Source of the DNA: a bacterium MnTg04
Lineage (GTDB): Bacteria; Pseudomonadota; Gammaproteobacteria; Steroidobacterales; MnTg04
NCBI GenBank assembly: GCA_008975185.1
Contig: BFAU01000232.1
Location: 1 to 8,967 of the forward strand
Reading direction: 5' to 3'
Length of the DNA: 8,967 bases
Shown: in pieces, positions 1 to 5,726 of the stretch
Layout of the letters: each line of letters starts with the position of its first letter
How positions within the stretch are numbered: the first letter of the stretch is position 1
Notes under the pieces: generated by a model
Database searches by the model: none
Told to the model about the DNA's origin: nothing
The model's input: only the letters and a program-made list of their open reading frames with translations
Program-made: the position numbers and the translations under genes

Positions 1-277
1 CTATGCGCGGCACCATGAACACGGTTGCGCCCACGACAACGACGCCTAGAAAACCGGCGCCGAGCGCATACCAGGGCACGGATTGCCAAAGACCCAGCTT
101 GCCGCCACCGAGTATGATCAGCGGCACGCTGACGGCGATCAGGCCACCGAGGTGCACGACAAAAACGCTCTCGAGCACGCCGAGGCGTTGATTGATCATG
201 CTGGCCAAAGGCGCCTGCAAACCGATGGCGATGCCGCCAAGCAGACCGATCACAACGATTATGAAAAGGTGGTTCAT
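1..277 (-). CDS. YdcZ/DUF606-type membrane transporter (partial, C-terminus off the window)
   Basis: Reverse-strand reading from an ATG at 277 gives 92 residues with no stop before the window edge. The protein is strongly hydrophobic, with predicted membrane segments at about residues 4-20, 38-57 and 70-90. The start, with its GLLGGIAIGLQAPLASMIN stretch followed by an RLG and a second helix, resembles the YdcZ (DUF606) branch of the drug/metabolite transporter superfamily. These are inner-membrane proteins of mostly unknown substrate. A good ribosome site, AGGAG, lies about 8 bases upstream and overlaps the TAG stop of deoB. The two genes are only 9 bases apart, so this one is probably translated from the same mRNA as deoB and the nucleoside transporter. 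A role in nucleoside or sugar transport is only a guess from context. Family assignment is by pattern recognition on a partial protein. Confidence 0.72.
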   Translation of the reverse strand, partial: MNHLFIIVVIGLLGGIAIGLQAPLASMINQRLGVLESVFVVHLGGLIAVSVPLIILGGGKLGLWQSVPWYALGAGFLGVVVVGATVFMVPRI

Positions 278-286
278 GGCCTGCTC

Positions 287-1506
287 CTAGTCAAGAAAAC
301 TGCTGCCGTACTCCATGGGGGAAAGATCGAAATACGCGGCCAGGCTTTGCCCGATATCGGCAAAGGTCTCGCGGCGGCCCAAAGAGCCCGGCTTCACGCC
401 GTTGCCATAGACCAGCACCGGTATGTGCTCGCGAGTATGTCGGTGCCCGGCCAGGTCGGGTCGCAGCCGTGGTCGGCGCTGATGATCAGCAGGTCTTCGT
501 CGCCCAATACGGCGTACAAGTCCGGTAGCCGCGAATCGAAATACTCGAGCGCGTTTGCATAACCGAGCACATCGCGGCGGTGGCCATAGAGCATGTCGAA
601 GTCCACGAAATTGGTGAACACGATCGAACGGTCGGGAGCCGACTCGAGTGCGGTCAGCGTGGCATCGAACAAGGCGGCATTGCCGTTGGCCTTGAGCTTT
701 CGGGTGATCCCCTGGTGCGCAAAAATATCCGCAATCTTGCCGATGCTGATGACTTCGCCACCGGAATCCACCAATTTGTCCAGGACCGTCGGAGCCGGCG
801 GTAGCACAGAAAAATCACGGCGATTGCCGGTACGCTCAAAACTGTCTTTATCGTCGCCGACGAAGGGCCGTGCTATCACCCGCCCGATGTTGTAGTCGTC
901 CACCAGTTTCCGGGCGATCTGTGACAACGCGATCAATCGATCGAGACCGAAAGACTCCTCGTGGCAGGCGATCTGGAACACGCTATCGGCGGAGGCATAG
1001 ACGATCGGTTTGCCGGTTCGCATATGTTCCTCGCCCAATTCCGTGATAATCACGGTGCCCGATGCGTGGCAGTTGCCCAGGACACCGGGTAGCTCAGCCT
1101 GCTCGATCAGCTTCGTCAGCAGCTCGGGCGGAAACGTATTTTCGCGTTCCGTAAAATACCCCCAGTCGAACAACACGGGCACGCCGGTCATTTCCCAGTG
1201 ACCGCTTGGCGTGTCCTTGCCGGTGCTTAGTTCGGCGGCGTGGCCATAGGCGCCAATGATTTCGATATCGCGGTCGAGGCCGGCCGGGAATTGCCCGCAG
1301 CTTTCCTTAGTTGCGTGCAGCAGGCCCAGGCGCGACAGGTTGGGCAGAACCAGCGGCCCGCGCGAGTCGCCGGCCAACCCGCGGGCGCAATGGTCCGCGA
1401 TATGGCCGAAGGTATTCGCACCGCAGTCGCCGAAGCGATCAGCATCGTCGGTCTCGCCGATTCCAAAAGAATCCATAATCAGGATAATGGCTCTTTTCAT
1501 TTTCAT
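287..1506 (-). pseudogene. deoB: Phosphopentomutase DeoB, frameshifted near 439
   Basis: DeoB interconverts (deoxy)ribose-1-phosphate and (deoxy)ribose-5-phosphate in the cytoplasm, linking nucleoside breakdown to the pentose phosphate and deoxyribose-phosphate aldolase routes. The long frame shows the alkaline-phosphatase-superfamily metal site: D12 in MDSFGIG, the phosphate-accepting T99 in TGKDTPSGHWE, D304 and H309 in VDFDMLYGHRRD, and D345/H346 in SADHGCDPTW. After the aspartate of PGTD the frame breaks. Restoring one C (GACATA to GACCATA) restores DHTREHIPVL and then an intact C-terminus ending EYGSSFLD and a TAG at 287-289. The repaired protein is 406 residues, as expected for the family. 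As it stands, translation ends at 394 after 370 residues, losing the last metal ligand (H357 in the repaired numbering). AGGA about 9 bases upstream favours the first ATG (1506); similarity to MKRAF-type family starts would favour the ATG at 1500. This is either a sequencing error or a very recent mutation. Confidence 0.93.
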
Positions 1507-1533
1507 GACCCGCGATCCTGAACCGTTGTCAGG

Positions 1534-2763
1534 TCACATCCCTTGCAGCGACAGGAAGAATCCGGCGAGCGCGGCATTCATCAGGTTTGCCAGGAGACCC
1601 GCCACGACCGCCATCAAACCCAGTCGGGCGATATCGTGGCGACGCTTCGGCACGATGCCGCCCAGACCGCCCATCAGTATGGCTATCGACGACAGGTTTG
1701 CGAAGCCGCACAAGGCAAACGTCACGATGGCTTGTGTGTGTACTGAGAGAGTGTCCTTGATCTGCACAAAGTTCGAATAGGCATAAAACTCATTGATGAC
1801 AAATTTCTGCCCGATCAGATTTCCTGCCGGGACCGCTTCCGACCATGGCACGCCAAGGACGAAGGCAAGCGGCGCGAAGGCCTGGCCGAGGAAAAATTGC
1901 AGGGTGATGTCTTCGTAGCCAAACAGACCCGCGACTCCGGAAATCAGTCCGTTGAGTAATGCGATCATCGCAACGAAGGCCAACAGCATCGCGCCTACAT
2001 TCAGCGCCAGTTTGAGCCCGACCAGCGCGCCGTTGCCAACCGCATCAAAAATGTTGACGGGTCTGTCCTCGTCGATTTCGGGCTCGCTCTCCGCTTCGGT
2101 TTTTCGAGGGCTCGTTTCCGGTTTGATAATCTTTGCCATTAACAGGCCGCCTGGCGCGGCCATAAAACTGGCCGCGACCAGGAATTTCAGATCGACGCCC
2201 ATTGATGCGTAGGCCGCCATGACGGCGCCGGCAATGGTGGCGCAGCCGCCGGTCATCACGGCGAACAACTCCGATTCCGACATGTTGGCGAGATACGGCT
2301 TCACCACCAGGGGTGCTTCAGTATGACCGACAAAAATATTGGACGCCGCCGACATGGATTCGGTGCGGCTGGTCTGCAGCAGTCGATGAAGTCCTCCGCC
2401 AACGAAGGCGACCACTTTTTGCATGATCCCAAGGTAGTAGAGCGTCGACATCAACGCTGAAAAGAAAACGATCACCGGCAATACATTCAGTGCAATCGTA
2501 AAACCCAGGATTTCCTTGGTGTGCTCCCCGAAGACAAAAACAGTGCCTTCTTCAGCATAATCGATGACGTGCCTGACGCCCGATGCCACTTTATCGAGCA
2601 AATACCCGCCCGCGGGCACATACAAGACCAGAGCGGCGATGGTCGCCTGCAAAGAGAAGGCAAGCACTATCGTTCGATAATTGATCTTCTTGCGGTTATT
2701 GGAAAGCAGCATCGCCAGCGCGATGAGCACCATCATTCCGACCAGGCTCATGAGTATCGGCAT
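1534..2763 (-). CDS. Concentrative nucleoside transporter (CNT/NupC family)
   Basis: An inner-membrane symporter of 409 residues, the usual length for bacterial CNT proteins, which import nucleosides with H+ or Na+. The three family parts are visible: an N-terminal helical region (residues 1-75), a central gate region, and a C-terminal transport core. Signature stretches are VGHTEAPLVVKPYL followed by TGGCATIAGAVMAAY (about 146-188), PAGNLIGQKFVINEFYAY (about 310-330), and ALCGFANLSSIAILMGG followed by PKRRHDIARLG (about 350-380). The first motif has histidine where many CNT proteins have glutamine (GQTEAP), next to the Thr-Glu pair that contacts the base. A hydrophilic, acidic stretch near 218-235 lies between helices. 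The gene sits 27 bases upstream of deoB, which fits uptake followed by catabolism of nucleosides. The start has only a weak GAGA-type site; an in-frame ATG four codons in is an alternative. Ion coupling and substrate preference cannot be read from the sequence. Confidence 0.93.
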   Translation of the reverse strand: MPILMSLVGMMVLIALAMLLSNNRKKINYRTIVLAFSLQATIAALVLYVPAGGYLLDKVASGVRHVIDYAEEGTVFVFGEHTKEILGFTIALNVLPVIVFFSALMSTLYYLGIMQKVVAFVGGGLHRLLQTSRTESMSAASNIFVGHTEAPLVVKPYLANMSESELFAVMTGGCATIAGAVMAAYASMGVDLKFLVAASFMAAPGGLLMAKIIKPETSPRKTEAESEPEIDEDRPVNIFDAVGNGALVGLKLALNVGAMLLAFVAMIALLNGLISGVAGLFGYEDITLQFFLGQAFAPLAFVLGVPWSEAVPAGNLIGQKFVINEFYAYSNFVQIKDTLSVHTQAIVTFALCGFANLSSIAILMGGLGGIVPKRRHDIARLGLMAVVAGLLANLMNAALAGFFLSLQGM

Positions 2764-2874
2764 TGGAGAATCTCTGTAATGCAGGGTCGTGGTAATTTAC
2801 TATCAATTGCCATGCGTTTGCACGCAGTGTGCGAATTAACAAGCGAAAAATGGCGCCTCGCCGGGAGAGAAGCA
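2764..2874. promoter_or_regulatory. Divergent control region between nucleoside transporter and XapX genes, with candidate operator
   Basis: This 111-bp stretch separates the minus-strand transporter operon from the plus-strand XapX pair and must hold promoters for both. It contains an imperfect palindrome at 2817-2835, TTTGCAC-N5-GTGCGAA, with six Watson-Crick pairs and one G-T mismatch over seven-base arms. That is a plausible operator for a dimeric repressor. On the minus strand a TTGATA box followed 17 bases later by TGCATT is the best, but weak, promoter candidate for the transporter. The palindrome does not match a full CytR, DeoR or PurR site that I can recall. Both the operator and promoter assignments are inference from pattern alone. 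Confidence 0.35.
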
Positions 2875-3054
2875 ATGAAAATGGTGATCGGATCCTTATT
2901 GGCGTTCGCAATCGGCGCCCTGTGCAAGGTTGCAGGCATACCGGTGCCGGCGCCGCCGGCCATAATGGGTGCGCTGCTGGTGTTCTCGATGACCAGCGGT
3001 TACGTGCTGGCCGGGCACTATGCGCGCGGCAAACAAGAAGGAGACCCGTCATGA
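2875..3054 (+). CDS. XapX/DUF1427-type small membrane protein, copy 1
   Basis: A 59-residue protein with two predicted membrane helices (about 3-20 and 29-48) joined by the short turn GIPVPAPPA, and a charged tail ARGKQEGDPS. The IPxPAPP turn followed by GALLV and a small-residue second helix is typical of the XapX domain (DUF1427), a small inner-membrane family of unknown biochemical role. The start is chosen at the ATG at 2875 because GGGAGAG lies about 7 bases upstream and the helix begins immediately after. Its stop overlaps the start of the next gene by an ATGA, so the two are translationally coupled. It lies divergently opposite a nucleoside transporter and deoB, and the family name itself refers to xanthosine-utilisation genes, so a nucleoside-related membrane role is possible but unproved. 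Confidence 0.82.
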   Translation: MKMVIGSLLAFAIGALCKVAGIPVPAPPAIMGALLVFSMTSGYVLAGHYARGKQEGDPS

Positions 3055-3212
3055 TCGCCTCCGCTATCGGATTGATCCTGGGTATGGGTATCGGGATGGC
3101 GTGTTACTGGTTCGATATTCCGCCCCCGGCGCCGCCAAAGCTTGCCGGCGCACTGCTGGTGATCGCGATGACCGCGGGATTCGTTGCTACCGATTTGTTG
3201 ATCGGTGGGTGA
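3051..3212 (+). CDS. XapX/DUF1427-type small membrane protein, copy 2
   Basis: A 53-residue protein starting at the ATG at 3051, inside the stop codon of copy 1 (ATGA overlap), with a strong AAGGAG ribosome site 7 bases upstream. It has the same plan as copy 1: helix one (about 3-19), the turn DIPPPAPPK, then helix two with GALLVIAMTAGFV (about 30-45). The two cores align without gaps from the first IG pair through the second helix (IPVPAPP against IPPPAPP, GALLVFSMTSGYV against GALLVIAMTAGFV). They are therefore probably a tandem duplication that may form a heteromeric membrane pair. It lacks the charged tail of copy 1. Function unknown. Transcription probably ends at the terminator 80 bases downstream. 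Confidence 0.82.
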   Translation: MIASAIGLILGMGIGMACYWFDIPPPAPPKLAGALLVIAMTAGFVATDLLIGG

Positions 3213-3290
3213 AGGAGCCCGGGCTGGTAAAGACTATCGATGGCCAGGCCTGGCGGGATTGGCTGGGGATTCCAGGTATCGCTCAGGCAG

Positions 3291-3317
3291 AAAAAAGGCG
3301 CCAGCGGCGCCTTTTTT
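3291..3317. terminator. Bidirectional intrinsic terminator
   Basis: A perfect inverted repeat: AAAAAAGGCGCC at 3291-3302, a three-base loop AGC, and GGCGCCTTTTTT at 3306-3317. The GC stem is flanked by an A run on one side and a T run on the other, so it can stop transcription on both strands. It lies between the converging XapX genes (plus) and the cytochrome c gene (minus), 78 bases after the XapX stop and 17 bases after the cytochrome stop. Confidence 0.93.
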
Positions 3318-3334
3318 CGCGAAACACCACGAGC

Positions 3335-3835
3335 TCATTCATACAGGCGCGCCATGTAATCCACGGCTGCCTTGACATCATCATCGCTGAGACTCATCGC
3401 GCCACCCTTCGGCGGCATCATCCCGGTATCGCCCTGGTAGCCATTGATCGCATGGTCGTACAAGGTGGGAAGGCCCTGGTCGATACGCGGCGCCCAGGCG
3501 TCGTGGTCGCCGACTTTCGGTGCGCCGGCGATGCCGATACCATGACAGGCGACGCAACTGCTGTTGTAAATATCTTCACCGGACGTTGCAGCGGCAACCG
3601 GTTCCGGTTCCGGCTCCCCCGGCATGGCCCCATCGGACTGGCCGGCGATGGCAACCCGGGCGACCGGCGCAATACGCTTGGCCAGTTCTGCCTGGTAAGT
3701 CGGATCTTCCATCACGAAAACATTTTGGGTTTCCTCAATAATTGCGCCCGCCACAAAAAAAATAACAAAAGTGAAAACAACCAACAGGCCGAGAACCAAT
3801 CCCATTTTATCGAAGAATTTGCGGTCGTGGCTCAC
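3335..3835 (-). CDS. Membrane-anchored cytochrome c5-like monohaem protein
   Basis: A 166-residue protein with a single N-terminal membrane anchor (about residues 10-33). An acidic, proline- and alanine-rich linker follows (about 66-84, with a PEPEP stretch), then a class I cytochrome c domain. Haem c is attached by C94-V-A-C97-H98, and the GMMPPKGG motif near 137-144 supplies the axial methionine, probably M140. The end, SDDDVKAAVDYM, is the usual terminal helix of the cytochrome c5 family. The cysteine often seen after PPKGG in c5 proteins is absent here (GGAMSL). The anchor places the haem domain in the periplasm. Translation starts at GTG (3835) with AGGAG 7 bases upstream. It lies 123 bases downstream of ctaB on the same strand and facing the cox operon, so it is a plausible electron carrier to the oxidase; that partnership is inference. 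Confidence 0.9.
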   Translation of the reverse strand: MSHDRKFFDKMGLVLGLLVVFTFVIFFVAGAIIEETQNVFVMEDPTYQAELAKRIAPVARVAIAGQSDGAMPGEPEPEPVAAATSGEDIYNSSCVACHGIGIAGAPKVGDHDAWAPRIDQGLPTLYDHAINGYQGDTGMMPPKGGAMSLSDDDVKAAVDYMARLYE

Positions 3836-3874
3836 AGTGCTGCTCCTGATTCCGGTAAGTAAATGGACGCGCGA

Positions 3875-3903
3875 AGTATACCGACAAGGCCGACCGCTAT
3901 AAA
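3875..3903 (-). promoter_or_regulatory. Candidate sigma-70 promoter for the cytochrome c5-like gene
   Basis: On the minus strand, TTTATA (3898-3903) is followed after exactly 17 bases by TATACT (3875-3880), a good -10 box with a partial -35 box. Transcription would start near 3868, leaving a leader of about 33 bases before the GTG at 3835. This would let the cytochrome gene be expressed separately from ctaB. Found by eye; unproved. Confidence 0.4.
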
Positions 3904-3958
3904 GGAAGGCGCTTGATATCGCCCGGTTTAATCATCCGCGCGCCACTGCATGTAGCGT

Positions 3959-4825
3959 TTATGCGAGAAAGAGCCGATCCAGAATGGCCGCCGTGAGCAA
4001 TAGACCCAACTGCACGATGGATGCGGCGAATGTTCGCCAACTTTGCGAAACGCTGGGTTGGGTCACGAGGCGTATGCTTGCAACAATGAAAAACGTGCCG
4101 CCAGCGGCGGCGCCCAATAAGTAGATCCACCCCATCCCGAACCACACCAGTGTAAGGGACAATGTCACCATGGCCACCGTATGGGCGAGAATCGCCCGAG
4201 TTGCGGTGCTTTCCGTGACTACCACCGGCAACATCGGAATTTCCGCTGCCGCATAGTCCTTTTTACAGGCGAGGGCTAACGCCCAGAAATGTGGTGGTGT
4301 CCATAAGAACAGCACGGTAGCCAAAATGATTGGAGCTGGCGCGAGTGAAGAATCCGCCGCGGCTGCGCCGGCCATAACCGCGAAACTGCCCGAGAGACCC
4401 CCAATCACGATATTGAGCCAGGTGCGGCGCTTCAGCCACACGGTGTAAACCACACCATAGGTGAAAGCACCGAGGAAGACGTACGCGGCGGCGATTACGT
4501 TGGTTGCCAATGCCGCTGCCACCAGCCCCACCAACAAGACCAAACCAATCGCTGCCAGCCAGTAGCCATCGGCCTTAAATCGCCCGGTCACGAACGGTCG
4601 CTGCCGGGTCCGTGTCATTTGCGCATCGAGATCGCGCTCGTACAGCTGGTTGAACGCGCCAACGCTGGCCGAGGACAACAGCACCCCGAGCGCGAGTACC
4701 AGTACCTGCCAAGGGGACAATCCGCTACCCGGGCTGACAGCAATACCTGCAAGCGCACATGCCATGATCAAGAACCCTAGGCGTACCTTTGCGGTGGTGT
4801 AAATCAGCTTTAGCGTTTGAATCAT
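3959..4825 (-). CDS. ctaB: Protohaem IX farnesyltransferase (haem O synthase)
   Basis: A 288-residue integral membrane prenyltransferase of the UbiA superfamily. It adds a farnesyl group from farnesyl diphosphate to haem b to make haem O, the precursor of haem A needed by the cox genes nearby. The first aspartate-rich motif is clear (NQLYERDLDAQMTRTRQRP, about 59-77, with D65 and D67), as are YTVWLKRRTWLNIVIGG (about 127-143), FLWTPPHFWALAL (about 173-185) and DYAAAEIPMLPVV (about 190-202). The stretch after IGG reads LSGSFAVMAGAAA rather than the commoner GALPPLIGW type, so this belongs to a divergent branch. Length is normal. The ATG at 4825 has no obvious ribosome site, but the protein begins just where the family begins. 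The gene is divergent from the oxidase operon. CyoE is the other common name; cox-gene context favours ctaB. Confidence 0.94.
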   Translation of the reverse strand: MIQTLKLIYTTAKVRLGFLIMACALAGIAVSPGSGLSPWQVLVLALGVLLSSASVGAFNQLYERDLDAQMTRTRQRPFVTGRFKADGYWLAAIGLVLLVGLVAAALATNVIAAAYVFLGAFTYGVVYTVWLKRRTWLNIVIGGLSGSFAVMAGAAAADSSLAPAPIILATVLFLWTPPHFWALALACKKDYAAAEIPMLPVVVTESTATRAILAHTVAMVTLSLTLVWFGMGWIYLLGAAAGGTFFIVASIRLVTQPSVSQSWRTFAASIVQLGLLLTAAILDRLFLA

Positions 4826-4878
4826 CGAAAAATCAATGTTATGGGGAAAGTGCTGGGATGTTACCAGAGCATCGCGAC

Positions 4879-4884
4879 ATCATA
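4879..4884 (-). promoter_or_regulatory. Candidate -10 box for ctaB
   Basis: TATGAT on the minus strand differs from the consensus TATAAT at one position. It lies 54 bases upstream of the ctaB start, which would give a leader of about 46 bases. I see no good -35 box at the proper distance, so it may depend on an activator or be chance. Confidence 0.28.
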
Positions 4885-4954
4885 ACTCAAACGGGAAATA
4901 CGCAGATATTCCACTTTGGCGGCGAATACTTGCGGTGTGGCCGGTGGCCATGCA

Positions 4955-4981
4955 CCGGATTGGCAAGGAGCCGCAATCCGG
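4955..4981. repeat. Perfect inverted repeat CCGGATTG-N11-CAATCCGG
   Basis: The arms at 4955-4962 and 4974-4981 are perfect reverse complements around an 11-base loop. There is no T run on either side, so it is not an intrinsic terminator. It could be a protein-binding site or the stem of a transcribed hairpin between the two divergent promoters. Function is unassigned. Confidence 0.5.
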
Positions 4982-5104
4982 CCGCGGCGAGTCACGGAAC
5001 ATCACGGCAACCGGCGAGGGTGAGGCTGCTCAAGCAATCGAGTCGCTGGGTGTGGCGCCATGGCCCTGCACATAAGGTCAGGGTGAGTGGTTTATCGCAC
5101 TGTG

Positions 5105-5113
5105 TGCTAGTAT
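5105..5113 (+). promoter_or_regulatory. Candidate extended -10 promoter for the cox operon
   Basis: TGC directly followed by TAGTAT forms an extended -10 element about 37-40 bases upstream of the start of the 180-residue gene that heads the cox operon. There is no clear -35 box, which extended -10 promoters can do without. Found by eye, low certainty. Confidence 0.3.
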
Positions 5114-5150
5114 TTCATCGAGTTGGCCGATCTGCCAGTTCGGGGGGGAA

Positions 5151-5693
5151 GTGATGAAATGTTTGTATTACCTCGCGCCCACGCTGATCAGCACCCACAA
5201 CATTTCTGATGATTTACATGAGGCTGGCATTGATGACTGGTTCTTTCACATTCTAAGTAAAGACGAAGCCGGGCTAAAAAAAGAAAACTTACATTCCAGT
5301 AACTACATCGAAACATTAGATATTATTCGCGACGGAGTGATTGGTGCGAATCTGGGCTTTATCATCGGAGCAATAGTTGCCGCTGTGTTTATGTACTTCG
5401 AGCCATTTGGCCCGGACAGGCCAACGTACATTTATTTTATTTTTGCCGCTTTTGTAACACTGTTTGGTGCCTGGGTAGGTGGTTTGACGGGTATCGACAA
5501 CGAGAACGCCAAGCTGCGCAGATTCCACGACGACATCGAAGCCGGCAAATATCTGATTTTAATTTACGCCCGGAAAATGCACGAAAAGACGATCAGAACC
5601 ATGATGGGCAATAAGCATACGGAAGCTTCGCTGGTCGGGGTTGACACGCATTTCATCAATCCGTTTAGTCGCGTGCGGCGCCACCGGAAATAA
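5151..5693 (+). CDS. Unknown two-helix membrane protein heading the cox operon
   Basis: A 180-residue protein (179 if the ATG at 5154 is used; GGGGGGAAGTGATG makes both the GTG at 5151 and the ATG possible). It has a soluble N-terminal part (about 1-60) starting KCLYYLAPTLISTHNISDDL, with a WFFHILSKDEAGL stretch. Two membrane helices follow (about 62-83, rich in glycine, and 91-115 ending GAWVGGLTG), then a C-terminal soluble part with conserved-looking GKYLILIYARKMHE and a basic tail. I recall similar proteins of unknown function in other proteobacteria, with the same YYLAP-like start and a helix pair flanked by small soluble lobes. I cannot name a domain with confidence. It is 33 bases upstream of coxB on the same strand, so probably shares its mRNA and may assist oxidase assembly or respond to stress. 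Its codons look more AT-rich than those of its neighbours. Confidence 0.75.
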   Translation: MMKCLYYLAPTLISTHNISDDLHEAGIDDWFFHILSKDEAGLKKENLHSSNYIETLDIIRDGVIGANLGFIIGAIVAAVFMYFEPFGPDRPTYIYFIFAAFVTLFGAWVGGLTGIDNENAKLRRFHDDIEAGKYLILIYARKMHEKTIRTMMGNKHTEASLVGVDTHFINPFSRVRRHRK

Positions 5694-5726
5694 TGAATTC
5701 TTGGCCTACATAAAAGGGGCTAGGGT

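Larger units (their letters stand above)
4826..5150. other. Gene-free divergent intergenic region upstream of ctaB and the cox operon
   Basis: About 325 bases with no convincing gene. An open frame crosses it on the plus strand, but its protein has no coherent hydrophobic or domain pattern. The region must carry promoters for ctaB (minus) and the cox operon (plus). Contents I can see are a possible ctaB -10 box (TATGAT on the minus strand, 4879-4884), a perfect 8-bp inverted repeat with an 11-base loop (4955-4981), and a possible extended -10 box for the cox operon (5105-5113). The length is generous for a simple promoter pair, so regulatory sites or a small RNA are possible. Confidence 0.6.

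Noticed and set aside
83..562. Plus-strand open frame opposite the YdcZ-type gene and deoB end
   Set aside because: The minus strand here has two recognisable protein families with proper ribosome sites; the plus-strand frame has none.
3216..3253. Two perfect 10-base palindromes (AGCCCGGGCT and CCAGGCCTGG) after the second XapX gene
   Set aside because: Short GC-rich palindromes are expected by chance in this composition, with no T run and no repeated copies seen; the real terminator is at 3291-3317.
3020..3862. A 280-codon open frame on the plus strand across the terminator and the cytochrome c gene
   Set aside because: It runs antisense to a clear cytochrome c gene with a CxxCH motif, crosses an intrinsic terminator, and its translation is arginine-rich and low in pattern: a shadow frame.
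4789..5154. A 121-codon open frame on the plus strand through the ctaB/cox intergenic region
   Set aside because: It starts inside ctaB on the opposite strand, its protein has no coherent domain or membrane pattern, and it lacks a convincing ribosome site. Kept as intergenic.
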